Origin: Arthrobacter sp. TMP15
GTDB lineage: Bacteria > Actinomycetota > Actinomycetes > Actinomycetales > Micrococcaceae
NCBI RefSeq assembly: GCF_039529835.1
Contig: NZ_CP154262.1
Span: 992,001 to 1,056,000, forward strand
Direction: 5' to 3'
DNA: 64,000 nucleotides
A program made the translations under genes and the position numbers. The notes beneath the pieces are model-generated. The model was not told the origin of the DNA, ran no database searches, and saw only the letters and a program-made list of their open reading frames with translations. Positions 1-10,520 of this stretch are shown piece by piece (position 1 is the first letter of the stretch; each line of letters starts with the position of its first letter).

Positions 1-1349
1 GCCGAACCGGCCACCGTGAAAGCGGTGCTGGAGAGCAGTTTGGGCACGTTCCGTGGCAGCTGCGTATAAATCGGGTCCAATTCGGCGCTGGGGGTTTCTG
101 TCGCGGCGTTTAGTAAAGCGGGAGTCAGCGCAGGCATCTCACTGCGTACCAAGTAAACCTGCTCGGAGGTTGAGGAACCTTGGGCTTTGAATGTTTGCGT
201 TGACGGGTTCCACAACCATTTTCCACTGAGCTCCTGAACCTCTGTGGCAGAAAATGGTGTGGGCAGCCAGTCACCGGCCAGGCTTGCAATTGAAATCTTC
301 GTCACCGTTTTGCTCACAGGGATGGCAGGAGAAGGCCCTAATGCTGGGGCCAGGTCCGAAAGAGTGGCCTCAAGTCCGTCGGGGAACTCCGAGGGCTCCC
401 ACGCCTTCCCCGTAAAGTCTTCCAGAGTGCTCAACCGCAGATACTCGGGTGCGTCGGTGTTGCTTAAGTAAGTCAAACTAACCTGTGTGGACTGGGAGCG
501 TAGATCTTCGCCCAATGAAATCATTGGATCGAGCCGAGTAGTTCCGCCGGTCCCGTCAACCCGTGAACCCTGCGGAAAAGATCCTTCGGCGAACCCAGGA
601 ATGAGAGCAGTCCCAAAGCTCATAAGGAGTACCACTGCCCCACCCAAAACGGCAGCCTTGGACAGTGTTCCGCTGGCAATCGAGGCGGTCCCCGTCCTTA
701 ATTTTCCCTCCGGCGCATACCAGCGGCAACACCCCAAAATCAGTAAGAATCCAGTTCCGGCCCCAATAAAACCCATGGTCCCAATACCAGTTTTTGTTGT
801 CAGCGCCGCAGGAAGCAGAATCAGGACCAGCCCCAACGAGCTGGTCGCAGGCATGGCCACAGTGATGGCAAGTGTATCGATCAGAAGCGCGGCAAAGCCC
901 AAACCGGCGCAGATCAAAAAAACGATTGGCACCACGGCAGGAACCGGCGTGTTGTGGGTTGTGATTACTGTGGAGGATTCAGAAGCCAACTGAAGTGCTG
1001 CCTTCACGGTGTTCGTTGTTGGGAACACCCCCAACACAGCAGTTGTTGGGAAGAAGATAAGCGTCAGGGACATGAACCAGCCGGCCAACGCCCCCAACGG
1101 TGCGTAGGGGCCCAGCACCGGATACTTGCGTAAGAGTGCCGGAATCAATAACGTCCCGCCAACCACGAAAGCGGCCTGCGGCAGCCACCGCAGGTTCAGC
1201 AGCACCCCGTCCAAAGCCAGCGCCGCACCCATCACGGCGCCAAATACCGCCACAGCCAACACCCAGCGCGCAGATCCCGTCCGGGGCTCGCGCAGGATTC
1301 CTCGTGCCGAGTGGATTCCAGCCCGCCCGCCGCCGTCGTACTCTGGCAT
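1..1349 (-). CDS. TgpA-like transglutaminase, N-terminal membrane part (partial)
   Basis: The 449 codons inside the window encode an N-terminal membrane domain followed by an extracytoplasmic stretch, matching the N-terminal half of TgpA/DUF3488 transglutaminase-like proteins. After about 26 residues come several hydrophobic segments (roughly residues 27-70, 80-105, 135-205 and 230-250) and then a soluble region with the family-like run LRLSTLEDFTGKAW. The transglutaminase core with its Cys-His-Asp triad would lie beyond the left edge and cannot be checked. The ATG at 1349 has an AGGAG 6 bases upstream and follows the DUF58 gene by 29 bases, so it is the third gene of a moxR-DUF58-tgpA operon. 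Such operons are widespread and thought to act in envelope protein processing; the substrate is unknown. Confidence 0.8.
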   Translation of the reverse strand, partial: MPEYDGGGRAGIHSARGILREPRTGSARWVLAVAVFGAVMGAALALDGVLLNLRWLPQAAFVVGGTLLIPALLRKYPVLGPYAPLGALAGWFMSLTLIFFPTTAVLGVFPTTNTVKAALQLASESSTVITTHNTPVPAVVPIVFLICAGLGFAALLIDTLAITVAMPATSSLGLVLILLPAALTTKTGIGTMGFIGAGTGFLLILGCCRWYAPEGKLRTGTASIASGTLSKAAVLGGAVVLLMSFGTALIPGFAEGSFPQGSRVDGTGGTTRLDPMISLGEDLRSQSTQVSLTYLSNTDAPEYLRLSTLEDFTGKAWEPSEFPDGLEATLSDLAPALGPSPAIPVSKTVTKISIASLAGDWLPTPFSATEVQELSGKWLWNPSTQTFKAQGSSTSEQVYLVRSEMPALTPALLNAATETPSAELDPIYTQLPRNVPKLLSSTAFTVAGS

Positions 1350-1378
1350 GGAAGGGCTCCTGTCTTGGAGAGTCCCGC

Positions 1379-2803
1379 TCACGAAAACCTCCGTGTCCCC
1401 GGAGAATGCTGATCCAGCTCCAGCCACGTCTGCAGCAGGGATTTATCCGGAGTCAGGGTGGCAACCTGCCAGCCGGCAGCACGCAAAACATCCACAGCGT
1501 CGTGCACCTGCTCAGCGTCCTGGCACACCACAATGGCGTGGGCGCTTTGTGAGGATTCAGCCAACCCTGCCAGCAACAGGGCATCCGTCTTTTCCAGCAA
1601 ACCCGTCACGGCCACCAACGGTCCACTTTTTCTGCCCTGGCGCAGCTTGTGAACTAGCGCATCGCCGTAGGGGATGCGCCCGGCCCGTGCGCCCACTGCC
1701 CCAGCCTGCTGGGCCGCCGCGAACTGGGCTGAAGGGGACGACGCGCTTGTTGGCGCAGGTTCGGCAAGTTCCAAGGCCGCCAGCGCGGTGGCAACATCCA
1801 AAATGCCGTCCATCCCGTTGAATTCTTCACGGTCAGGGGATACGGCAGAGGCGGAGGAAGCAAACCCGGGCATACCCTCCTGATCAAGAATGCGCAGTGC
1901 GTAATTGCGTTCCAATAAGTGTGAGGCAACAGAGAGTGAGGCGATAACGGCGCGCTCAAAAGTCACCGACGTTAGTAGCTGGGGCAGGACCACTGTGCTG
2001 CGCCCAGCCATCTGTGGCAGCCCCGTCTGGGATAGCCCTGTGGCTCTGTTGTTGCTCTCAAAAGCGAGGGCCTGGCGGTCAAGGAGCAGAACCGCTTCGG
2101 GGGTGGTGACGGATTCTTCTGCACGCACCATCAACTTGCCTTGTCTGGCCGTGACTGGCCAGTGCACGCGCCGCAGAGAGTCGCCGTGGCGGTATTCGCG
2201 CATCAGGGCGTCATCGTAGCTGGCGTGAGCACGTTCAATGGTGCTCCGTGAACCATCCTGGCCACTGCCATCGGTGATGGAAATCGTGGGCAGTTCCACA
2301 GCCGCCGGGGCAATCGTGAGCGCTATGCCCGCGTCCAACATCCGGGGCAGAAGCGCCACATCAAAAGGGTCGGCGAAATCACCCCGCAGCGGACCAATGG
2401 TGAACACGCCGCGGTGGGACGGGTGCAGTGTGTAGTGGTACCTACTAAGCAACCCTTTGGGGACAACAGGATCCGGGTGGCTGAAGGTTGGGGTGTCACG
2501 GAAACTAAACGGCAATTCCTCCGCTAAACGCGTGCGTGAGCCCCCCGGACTGCGTCCGTGCACGTCCAAGTCGACGTCAACGGGGGTACCCACACGGCCC
2601 AGTGCCGGGTAAAGGGTGCGCTTCACTGTGAAACCGGGCCTACTCAAGTGCAGTGCTGCCAAAGCAAGCACCGGCAATGCAAAACAAAACCCAGAAATAT
2701 TCAAGAGGTCACGACGGCCCAGAACAGCGGCCAGCAACAAGGCCAGTGCACCAAAGCCAAGAAGCAGCCAGCCACGGGGGCGGAAGAAACGCAGCGAAAA
2801 CAC
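1379..2803 (-). CDS. DUF58 domain protein
   Basis: This 474-residue protein has two hydrophobic segments near the N terminus (about residues 10-28 and 32-52), then a long soluble part holding the DUF58 signature REYRHGDSLRRVHW around residue 200, followed by ARQGKLMVRAEE. DUF58 proteins resemble von Willebrand A domains and are almost always encoded next to a MoxR ATPase, as here, where only 6 bases separate it from the MoxR stop. The pairing suggests that MoxR remodels or activates a DUF58-containing membrane assembly. The start is a GTG at 2803. The exact role is unknown. Confidence 0.85.
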   Translation of the reverse strand: MFSLRFFRPRGWLLLGFGALALLLAAVLGRRDLLNISGFCFALPVLALAALHLSRPGFTVKRTLYPALGRVGTPVDVDLDVHGRSPGGSRTRLAEELPFSFRDTPTFSHPDPVVPKGLLSRYHYTLHPSHRGVFTIGPLRGDFADPFDVALLPRMLDAGIALTIAPAAVELPTISITDGSGQDGSRSTIERAHASYDDALMREYRHGDSLRRVHWPVTARQGKLMVRAEESVTTPEAVLLLDRQALAFESNNRATGLSQTGLPQMAGRSTVVLPQLLTSVTFERAVIASLSVASHLLERNYALRILDQEGMPGFASSASAVSPDREEFNGMDGILDVATALAALELAEPAPTSASSPSAQFAAAQQAGAVGARAGRIPYGDALVHKLRQGRKSGPLVAVTGLLEKTDALLLAGLAESSQSAHAIVVCQDAEQVHDAVDVLRAAGWQVATLTPDKSLLQTWLELDQHSPGTRRFS

Positions 2804-2809
2804 CTGACT

Positions 2810-3982
2810 CTACCGGTTCCAGGCGTCCTTCACGGCGCGCCTGCCCGGTCTGCCCCCAGTAGTTCCAGGGCTTCCAGACGCCCCGCCAGAAGCAGCCCCA
2901 CTAGAGCCCGCCCCACCCGGCACCGGCACCGTTGCCAGCAGTTCTTGGATCACGGCCTCTACCGTGAGACCTTGGCTAGCAGCGCTGCGCTCAAGGAGCA
3001 GACGGTGTCCCAGAACAGGCTGAACAAGGTTACGGATGTCATCCGGAAGCACAAAACCACGTCCACGCAGGGCTGCCGCCGCTTTGGCTGCCCGCAAAAG
3101 TTGAAGTAGCGCTCGCGGACTGGCACCCAGGCGCAAATCGGCGCTGTTCCTGGTTGCCTGACCCAGAGCCACTGTGTACGCACGCACCGCCGGGGAGACA
3201 TGGACGGCGGCAACGGACTCGATCATCGCCGCAATCTGGTCCTCCGTGACAACGGCCTGGACGGAGTCAAGCGGGTTCACCGACTGGTGAGTTTCCAGCA
3301 TGGCAAGTTCGGCCACAGTGTCGGGATAGCCCATGGAGATCCGAGCCATAAACCTGTCACGCTGGGCCTCAGGGAGCGGATACGTCCCCTCCATCTCAAT
3401 GGGATTTTGCGTGGCGATCACCATGAACGGTGTCTGCAAAGTATAGGTTGTGCCGTCAACACTGACTTGGTGTTCAGCCATCGATTCAAGAAGAGCGGAC
3501 TGGGTCTTGGCCGACGCCCGGTTAATCTCGTCACCAATCACAATATTGGCAAAAATGGCGCCGGGACGGAACTCGAATACTTGGGAGGATTGGTTGAAAA
3601 TTGACACCCCTGTAATGTCGCTGGGCAGCAGGTCCGGGGTGAATTGGATCCTTGCCACGGAGCAGTCAACCGTCCGTGCCAGGGTCTTTGCCAGCAGAGT
3701 TTTTCCCACGCCCGGCACGTCTTCAAGCAGCAGGTGCCCTCCTGCCAGGAGCACGGTCAAGGAGAGGCGAACCGACTCTTCCTTGCCGTCAATGACAGTG
3801 TTCATGGCGGCCATAATTTTTTCGCTCAGCTGCAGGAAAATCTCTGCTTCCATGACCGCTGTCCGTTCCGCTTCTCCTCCTGTTGCGGAGGCGCCTGCTG
3901 TGCCGGGGGAGCCCAGAGGTGGTGGTTTCCGCCGCGCCGTGCCCGCGCCGTCGAGCGTCAACAATGTCTCCTGCTGGTGCAT
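2810..3982 (-). CDS. MoxR-family AAA+ ATPase
   Basis: The 390-residue protein carries the full set of MoxR AAA+ motifs: Walker A GVGKT in VPGVGKTLLAKTL, the FTPDLLPSDITG stretch, Walker B in NIVIGDEINRA, and sensor 1 in VIATQNP. It lies upstream of DUF58 and TgpA genes in the same direction, the usual MoxR context, so it is probably a chaperone-like ATPase for that membrane complex. The protein is 40-50 residues longer than typical MoxR because of an Ala/Gly-rich N-terminal extension, and its C-terminal tail is Gly/Ser/Arg-rich. An internal ATG at 3853, preceded at some distance by AGGAGGAG, is an alternative start that would remove the extension. Confidence 0.88.
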   Translation of the reverse strand: MHQQETLLTLDGAGTARRKPPPLGSPGTAGASATGGEAERTAVMEAEIFLQLSEKIMAAMNTVIDGKEESVRLSLTVLLAGGHLLLEDVPGVGKTLLAKTLARTVDCSVARIQFTPDLLPSDITGVSIFNQSSQVFEFRPGAIFANIVIGDEINRASAKTQSALLESMAEHQVSVDGTTYTLQTPFMVIATQNPIEMEGTYPLPEAQRDRFMARISMGYPDTVAELAMLETHQSVNPLDSVQAVVTEDQIAAMIESVAAVHVSPAVRAYTVALGQATRNSADLRLGASPRALLQLLRAAKAAAALRGRGFVLPDDIRNLVQPVLGHRLLLERSAASQGLTVEAVIQELLATVPVPGGAGSSGAASGGASGSPGTTGGRPGRRAVKDAWNR

Positions 3983-4004
3983 GCTCCACCCTTCATGTTG
4001 CTGC

Positions 4005-4023
4005 CGGACGCAAAATGCGTCCG
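4005..4023. promoter_or_regulatory. Perfect 8-3-8 inverted repeat in the moxR/tatD divergent region
   Basis: CGGACGCA, AAA, TGCGTCCG forms a perfect 8-bp palindrome with a 3-base loop 23 bases upstream of the MoxR start. It could be an operator or a hairpin in the MoxR leader. There is no run of T after it, so it is not a terminator. Confidence 0.35.
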
Positions 4024-4068
4024 AGTGCTGTGACCTACGCTACTAGCTTGAGAACTTTTTGGCGGCAC

Positions 4069-4107
4069 CCGGGCAGGAAAAGTCCCTGCAGTTCCCCAGC
4101 TGCCCGG
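4069..4107 (+). promoter_or_regulatory. Inverted repeat just upstream of tatD
   Basis: CCGGGCAG (4069-4076) and CTGCCCGG (4100-4107) are exact 8-bp inverted repeats separated by 23 bases and end 14 bases before the chosen tatD ATG. They could fold in the tatD leader RNA or serve as a protein site. Function unknown. Confidence 0.3.
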
Positions 4108-4121
4108 TAAAGTGGGCAACC

Positions 4122-5015
4122 ATGTGCACTGACGAGGTTCCCCGCCCTTACCGCCCCGAAATGCTTAAGCACGACGGCGGTGCCCAGCGGGGTGCCTTTG
4201 CTCCGGCTCCGCCAGCACTGCCCATGCCCGTGTATGACAACCACACGCATTTTGATTTTGGCGACTCTCCAATAGAGCTGCAGGCGGCCCTTGATGCGGC
4301 CGAAGCTGTTGGCATTGCCGGTGCCGTGCAGGTGGGCTGTGACTTGCCCTCGTCTCGCTTCACCGTTGCCGCCGTTGATGCTGACCCACGCCTGCTCGGT
4401 GCTGTGGCAATCCATCCCAACGATGCACCGGAGCTGGCGCAGGCTGGCACCCTGGATGAGGCGCTGGTGGAGATTGATGCGCTGGCCGCTCATCCCCGGA
4501 TTCGCGCCATCGGGGAAACGGGACTTGACTATTTTAGGACGCCCGAGGATGGTCTGCCCGCCCAGCACCATTCATTTCGTGGACACCTGGAGATTGCAAA
4601 GCAACGGGGCCTTGCTTTACAGATCCACTGCCGTGACGCGCACACGGATGTGCTGAACATATTGCGGGAAGTGGGTGCGCCATCGCGGCTTGTCTTTCAC
4701 TGCTTCTCAGGAGACGCTGAACTGGCACAAATTTGTAACGAAAATGGCTGGTACATGTCATTTTCAGGCACCGTGACCTTCAAGAACGCCCACAACTTGC
4801 GCGAAGCACTTGTGGTGGCGGATCCAGCCCTTTTGTTGGCCGAAACTGACGCACCGTTCTTAACTCCCCATCCCTTCCGCGGGCGCCCCAATGCCAGCTA
4901 TATGCTGCCGTACACGGTGCAAACCATGGCACAGTTACTGGAGACTGAGCTGACTGACATGTGCCAACTCCTGCGCAGAAACACCGAGTCCGTTTACGGA
5001 TCATGGGCCGATTGA
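4122..5015 (+). CDS. tatD: TatD-family metal-dependent hydrolase
   Basis: TatD proteins are divalent-metal hydrolases with a TIM barrel, reported as 3'-5' DNases and possibly quality-control enzymes. The 297-residue product shows the family metal ligands in order: DNHTHFD near the start, GETGLDYFR in the middle, QIHCRDAH, VFHCFSG, and the final LAETDAPFLTP. The reading frame is open back to 4059, but the ATG at 4122 gives the expected family length with a short N-terminal extension. It is divergent from moxR and precedes rpfB, as in mycobacteria (tatD-rpfB-ksgA-ispE), which supports both assignments. Confidence 0.9.
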   Translation: MCTDEVPRPYRPEMLKHDGGAQRGAFAPAPPALPMPVYDNHTHFDFGDSPIELQAALDAAEAVGIAGAVQVGCDLPSSRFTVAAVDADPRLLGAVAIHPNDAPELAQAGTLDEALVEIDALAAHPRIRAIGETGLDYFRTPEDGLPAQHHSFRGHLEIAKQRGLALQIHCRDAHTDVLNILREVGAPSRLVFHCFSGDAELAQICNENGWYMSFSGTVTFKNAHNLREALVVADPALLLAETDAPFLTPHPFRGRPNASYMLPYTVQTMAQLLETELTDMCQLLRRNTESVYGSWAD

Positions 5016-5061
5016 GAATGTAGCATTTATCACTCCACCGTTACCAAGCCTTGTCCAAAAG

Positions 5062-5077
5062 GTCACATTTAGGTTAC
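5062..5077 (+). promoter_or_regulatory. Candidate MtrA box upstream of rpfB
   Basis: GTCAC-ATTTAG-GTTAC matches the direct-repeat form GTnAC-N6-GTnAC described for the actinobacterial response regulator MtrA. MtrA is reported to control rpfB in Mycobacterium tuberculosis. The site sits about 200 bases upstream of the rpfB start, inside a possible promoter (TTGTCC at 5051, TTACGC at 5074, 17-base spacing). A second, very similar box is present at 38290-38305. Confidence 0.45.
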
Positions 5078-5079
5078 GC

Positions 5080-6436
<1,357 letters not shown>

Positions 6437-6485
6437 CAAAACCGTGCGGTAATAAAGCTGTGCGGCAATAAAGCCGTAAATAGCT
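6437..6485 (+). repeat. Degenerate short tandem repeat after rpfB
   Basis: Three imperfect copies of a unit of about 16 bases (AATAAAGCYGTGCGG-like) follow the rpfB stop directly and echo the last codons of the gene (CCGTGCGGTAA). They look like slippage duplication of the gene end. No function is apparent. Confidence 0.5.
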
Positions 6486-6501
6486 GCACATAATTCATCA
6501 G

Positions 6502-6540
6502 CTCCCCTGCCGCGATTCCCGCGGCGGGGGAGTCTTGTGT
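6502..6540 (+). terminator. Terminator between rpfB and ksgA
   Basis: CTCCCCTGCCGCG and CGCGGCGGGGGAG pair over 13 positions (one G-U) around a small loop and are followed by TCTTGTGTT. This is a strong GC-rich hairpin with a moderate T tail just before ksgA. Confidence 0.7.
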
Positions 6541-6562
6541 TAATAGCGGCTACGATTATTGG

Positions 6563-7441
6563 GTGACCTCCCCCGCTCCCAGCCCCGCAACCCAGCCCCT
6601 ATTGGGTGCAACCGAAATTCGCCGCCTCGCGGAAGAGATTGGTGTGCGCCCCACCAAAACGCTGGGACAAAACTTTGTCATTGACGGCAACACCATCCGG
6701 CGCATTGTCGCTGCCGCCAATGTTGACCCCAATGAGACGGTCCTTGAGGTGGGGCCGGGTCTGGGCTCGCTGACCTTGGGCCTGTTGGATGCAGCTGCCC
6801 GGGTTGTGGCCGTTGAGATTGACCCGGTGCTGGCGGCTAAACTACCGTCAACCGTTGCCGCATTCCGCCCCGAACTAGCGGGGAACTTAGAAGTGGTGCT
6901 CTCCGATGCCATGCGTATCACCGAACTTCCCGGTGAGCCTACGGCCCTCGTCGCCAACCTGCCGTACAACGTGGCAGTGCCGGTGGTGCTACACCTGCTG
7001 GAGAATTTCCCTTCATTGCGTCACGGGCTTGTCATGGTCCAGGACGAGGTGGCAGACAGGATGGTGGCAGGACCGGGCTCCAAAACGTATGGGGTTCCTT
7101 CCGTGAAAGGCGCGTGGTATTCGCAAATGCGCAAGGCCGGAGTCATTGGCATGAATGTGTTCTGGCCAGCACCGAAGATCTCTTCAGGACTTGTCGCCTT
7201 CACTCGCCATGACCCACCGGTCACCCGCGCATCGCGTGCTGAAGTGTTTGCCGTGATTGACGCAGCGTTTGCCCAACGTCGCAAAACCCTGCGTGCAGCA
7301 CTAGCTGGCTGGGCTGGCAGTGCAGCTGCGGCCGAATCGTATTTGCGCGTGGCCGGGGTGGATCCTAGTGCCCGTGGTGAAGTCATTGACGTTGCCGCGT
7401 TTGCCCGCATCGCCGAAGCCAAGATACCCTTCACGGCATAG
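6563..7441 (+). CDS. rsmA: 16S rRNA (adenine1518/1519-N6)-dimethyltransferase
   Basis: RsmA/KsgA dimethylates two adjacent adenines in helix 45 near the 3' end of 16S rRNA late in 30S assembly, using S-adenosylmethionine. The 292-residue product has the characteristic [11 protein letters not shown] near residue 32, the SAM-binding [10 protein letters not shown], and the catalytic [10 protein letters not shown]. Length is normal for actinobacteria. It starts at a GTG after the rpfB terminator, and ispE begins 3 bases after its stop, so the two are probably co-transcribed. Confidence 0.95.
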   Translation: MTSPAPSPATQPLLGATEIRRLAEEIGVRPTKTLGQNFVIDGNTIRRIVAAANVDPNETVLEVGPGLGSLTLGLLDAAARVVAVEIDPVLAAKLPSTVAAFRPELAGNLEVVLSDAMRITELPGEPTALVANLPYNVAVPVVLHLLENFPSLRHGLVMVQDEVADRMVAGPGSKTYGVPSVKGAWYSQMRKAGVIGMNVFWPAPKISSGLVAFTRHDPPVTRASRAEVFAVIDAAFAQRRKTLRAALAGWAGSAAAAESYLRVAGVDPSARGEVIDVAAFARIAEAKIPFTA

Positions 7442-7444
7442 CCC

Positions 7445-8458
7445 ATGGACCCATTGAACAAGGCGAACATAAACACCGCTAACGAGGACGAGTTTGGCAG
7501 AGACCCGCTCTTTGCCGTTGCGCCACGCACGCTCAGAGTGAGAGCTCCGGGGAAAATTAACGCCTCCTTTCACGTGGGACCGCTCCGTGACGATGGCTAT
7601 CACGGGGTTGCCAGCACGTATTTGGCCGTGTCACGTTATGAAGAAGTCATAGCCACAACCAAGCCAGGCACCGCACCCACAGACATAACCGTGAGCATTA
7701 GTGATACCAGCTCGCTTGACGCTGACGCACTAGCGGGCATACCGCTTAATAGCGGCAACTTAGCTGTTAGGGCGGCCAGGCTGGTGGCAGATGTTGCCGA
7801 AAACCCCTGTGGCGTCCATCTGGAAATTATTAAACATGTGCCCATTGCCGGCGGTATGGGTGGTGGTTCAGCCGATGCGGCAGCGACTTTAGTTGCCTGC
7901 GATGCGCTCTGGCACACAGGGCTTTCTCGGGAGGAACTCTCCCTTTTGGGTGCCGAACTGGGCGCAGACGTGCCGTTCGCGCTCTTGGGGGGTGCCGCCG
8001 TCGGACTGGGAGTGGGGGATGAGCTGACAGCGGCTCTGGCACCCACACCGCTGCACTGGGTACTGGTGCCAGCAGGCTTTGGTTTGTCAACACCGGTTGT
8101 TTACGGGAGGCTTGATGATCTACGCGCATCCGCTGGTTGTACGGCGGTGGAACCAAGCCAGGTTGACGCGGAAGTCTTGGCGGCCTTGCGGGCGGGCGAT
8201 CCCCATGCGCTGGCACAGTGCCTGCACAATGACTTGCAGGCCGCCGCAGAGTCGCTGGCACCTTCCTTGAGCGCCGTTCTGGCGCAGGGGCAGGAGTTGG
8301 GGGCGTTAGCCTCGCTGGTATCCGGCTCCGGCCCAACGGTGGCATTTTTAGCCGAAAGCTCGGAGCGGGCCGGCGAACTGGCTGAGGCCCTGGCCAAGTA
8401 TGGCCATACGGCGTGGGCTGTGGAAGGCCCCGTGCATGGTGCACATTTGGTCCCTTAA
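7445..8458 (+). CDS. ispE: 4-diphosphocytidyl-2-C-methyl-D-erythritol kinase
   Basis: IspE phosphorylates CDP-methylerythritol at the 2-hydroxyl in the non-mevalonate isoprenoid pathway. The 337-residue protein shows the GHMP-kinase pattern: VRAPGKIN near the start, the ATP-binding glycine-rich GGMGGGSADAAATL, and the C-terminal VSGSGPTVAFL. An N-terminal extension of about 30 residues precedes the conserved core; the ATG at 7445 is 3 bases after the rsmA stop. Confidence 0.94.
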   Translation: MDPLNKANINTANEDEFGRDPLFAVAPRTLRVRAPGKINASFHVGPLRDDGYHGVASTYLAVSRYEEVIATTKPGTAPTDITVSISDTSSLDADALAGIPLNSGNLAVRAARLVADVAENPCGVHLEIIKHVPIAGGMGGGSADAAATLVACDALWHTGLSREELSLLGAELGADVPFALLGGAAVGLGVGDELTAALAPTPLHWVLVPAGFGLSTPVVYGRLDDLRASAGCTAVEPSQVDAEVLAALRAGDPHALAQCLHNDLQAAAESLAPSLSAVLAQGQELGALASLVSGSGPTVAFLAESSERAGELAEALAKYGHTAWAVEGPVHGAHLVP

Positions 8459-8523
8459 TGATTGTTTATTGCAGCAAAAAACAAAGAACTTTAAAACAAA
8501 TACCTGAAAGAAAGTGGTAGCCC

Positions 8524-10317
8524 GTGGCTCATTTGCTTGGCGGAGAAAATCTCAGCATCGCCTTCGCCACCCGAACTGTCCTTGACGGGATCAGCGTTGG
8601 GTTGGAAGAAGGGGACCGCATTGGCATTGTGGGACGTAACGGTGACGGTAAATCAACGCTGATGCGCCTGCTGGCCGGGCGGCAAACCGCTGATTCTGGC
8701 CGTGTCACAGTGCGTGGCGGGGTTCAGGTGAGCTACCTGGACCAGACAGACGTCTTGGATGGCGAGGACACCGTGGGCTTTGCCATTGTGGGCGAGGCAG
8801 CCGATCACGAGTGGGCCTCCAACCCCAAGATTCGCGAGATCATGGGTGCCCTGGTGGGCGAGGTTGATTGGCATGCGAACATCCACACGCTCTCCGGTGG
8901 ACAGAAGCGGCGCGTGGCCCTGGCGAAGCTGCTGATCGGCGATGATGACGTCATCATGCTCGATGAACCCACTAACCACCTGGACGTTGAGGGCGTGGCC
9001 TGGTTGGCCAAACACCTGCGGCAACGCTGGCGGGCCAACGAGGGCGCCTTCGTGGTGGTCACTCACGATCGCTGGTTCCTGGATGAGGTGTGCACCCGCA
9101 CCTGGGAAGTCCATGACGGGATGATTGAGCCGTTCGACGGCGGTTATGCCGCCTATGTGCTGGCCAGGGCTGAGCGTGACCGGATGAACTCGGTGGTTGA
9201 GAGCAAGCGTGTCCAGCTGGTCAAGAAAGAACTGGCGTGGCTTCGCCGCGGCGCACCTGCCCGGACGGCTAAACCAAAGTTCCGTATTGAGGCCGCCAAC
9301 GATCTCATCGCTGACGTGCCTGAACCGCGCGACACCGTGGCCCTGTCCAAAATGGCTACGGCTCGTTTGGGCAAAGATGTGATTGATCTGGAAAACGTTT
9401 CCTTGACGTATGGGGAAGGAGAGGGCGCCAAGGAGCTGTTTAATAACATCACTTTGCGCCTGGCCCCGGGGGAGCGGTTGGGCCTGGTAGGTGTCAATGG
9501 TGCCGGCAAGACCACCCTGCTGCGTCTGCTCAACGGCGAGGTTGAACCATCCTCAGGGAAAGTTAAGCGCGGCAAAACTGTCAAGACTGCTGTGCTGACA
9601 CAGGAAGTTGACGAGCTTGACGACGTCATGTCAATGCGCGTCATAGAGGTCATTGAGCGCGAGAAACGCTCCTTTGAGGTGGCTGGTAAGGATATGACCG
9701 CCGGCCAGCTCGTGGAGCAGTTGGGCTTCACCAAGGACAAGCAGTGGACCATGGTCAAGGACCTCTCCGGTGGTGAGCGCCGCCGTCTGCAACTGTTGCG
9801 CTTGCTGGTGGGGGAGCCCAACGTGCTCATGCTTGATGAGCCCACTAACGATTTGGACACCGACACACTGGCCGCCGTGGAAGACGTCCTTGACGGTTGG
9901 CCGGGCACTCTTGTTGTGGTCTCCCACGATAGGTACCTGCTGGAGCGCGTCACCGATCACCAGATGGCACTGTTGGGTGACGGCAAGCTGCGCGGACTGC
10001 CCGGGGGAGTGGACCAGTACCTGGAGCTGCGTTCTGACGCCGGCGTGGGGCCCTCTGCCGGGAACTCGTCCGCGGCCACGACGGCGCCCACTGGTGCCAC
10101 GGAGGGGCAGAAGCGTGATGCCCGGAAGGTGCTGAACCGGTTGGAGCGTCAGCTGGGCAAAAATTCAGCCGCAGCCGCCAAGATTCATGCGCAGATGGCC
10201 TCCAGCGTGGGCGACTACGATGCACTGGCCGAGCTCAACGCCAAGTTGGCCAAGCTTGCCACTGAGCGTGAAGGCCTGGAGCTTGAATGGCTGGGCGCCT
10301 CAGAAGTTCTCGAGTAG
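8524..10317 (+). CDS. ABC-F family ATPase
   Basis: Two ABC ATPase domains in one soluble chain of 597 residues with no membrane segments mark this as ABC-F, a family that acts on ribosomes (translation factors, some antibiotic-protection proteins). The first domain has GRNGDGKST as Walker A, LSGGQKRR and VIMLDEPTNHLD; the second has GVNGAGKTT, LSGGERRR and VLMLDEPTNDLD. A linker of about 80 residues between them and a C-terminal coiled-coil (about 525-590, Lys/Glu/Ala-rich) are typical of the Uup-like subgroup. The Asp in the first Walker A replaces the usual Ala but leaves the catalytic Lys intact. Start is GTG 8524 after a 65-base AT-rich gap. Confidence 0.9.
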   Translation: MAHLLGGENLSIAFATRTVLDGISVGLEEGDRIGIVGRNGDGKSTLMRLLAGRQTADSGRVTVRGGVQVSYLDQTDVLDGEDTVGFAIVGEAADHEWASNPKIREIMGALVGEVDWHANIHTLSGGQKRRVALAKLLIGDDDVIMLDEPTNHLDVEGVAWLAKHLRQRWRANEGAFVVVTHDRWFLDEVCTRTWEVHDGMIEPFDGGYAAYVLARAERDRMNSVVESKRVQLVKKELAWLRRGAPARTAKPKFRIEAANDLIADVPEPRDTVALSKMATARLGKDVIDLENVSLTYGEGEGAKELFNNITLRLAPGERLGLVGVNGAGKTTLLRLLNGEVEPSSGKVKRGKTVKTAVLTQEVDELDDVMSMRVIEVIEREKRSFEVAGKDMTAGQLVEQLGFTKDKQWTMVKDLSGGERRRLQLLRLLVGEPNVLMLDEPTNDLDTDTLAAVEDVLDGWPGTLVVVSHDRYLLERVTDHQMALLGDGKLRGLPGGVDQYLELRSDAGVGPSAGNSSAATTAPTGATEGQKRDARKVLNRLERQLGKNSAAAAKIHAQMASSVGDYDALAELNAKLAKLATEREGLELEWLGASEVLE

Positions 10318-10324
10318 CCACCCC

Positions 10325-10415
10325 ACTTTGACTCCTGCGCACGGTGCTCCGTGCTGGTGCCGCCACCCTAAGGCTGGCGGCACCACGACCCGTCATGGTG
10401 CGCAGGAGCCAAAGT
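10325..10415. repeat. 91-bp imperfect palindrome, left flank of the AbiEi/DUF559 gene
   Basis: Two 41-base arms surround a 9-base loop (10366-10374). The outer 18 bases (10325-10342 against 10398-10415) pair with one mismatch and the inner 10 (GGTGCCGCCA, 10356-10365, against TGGCGGCACC, 10375-10384) pair perfectly; only about 12 central arm positions are poorly matched. It lies just downstream of the ABC-F gene and could serve as its terminator, but a related palindrome on the other side of the next gene suggests a repeat family. Confidence 0.7.
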
Positions 10416-10520
10416 CACTCATTGCTCCACAGCGTGGGCACCAGCACAAGTTGTCCACATCTTTGCGAAAACTACGACGCCGGGCCCCTCACCTGCCCGC
10501 TCCGGGGCCACGCTGGTGTT

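Noticed and set aside
487-1821. Several plus-strand frames opposite the TgpA and DUF58 genes
   Set aside because: Pro/Arg/Ser-rich shadows of the minus-strand genes with no family features.
8653-9960. Minus-strand frames opposite the ABC-F gene
   Set aside because: Shadow frames; the plus strand carries complete ABC motifs.
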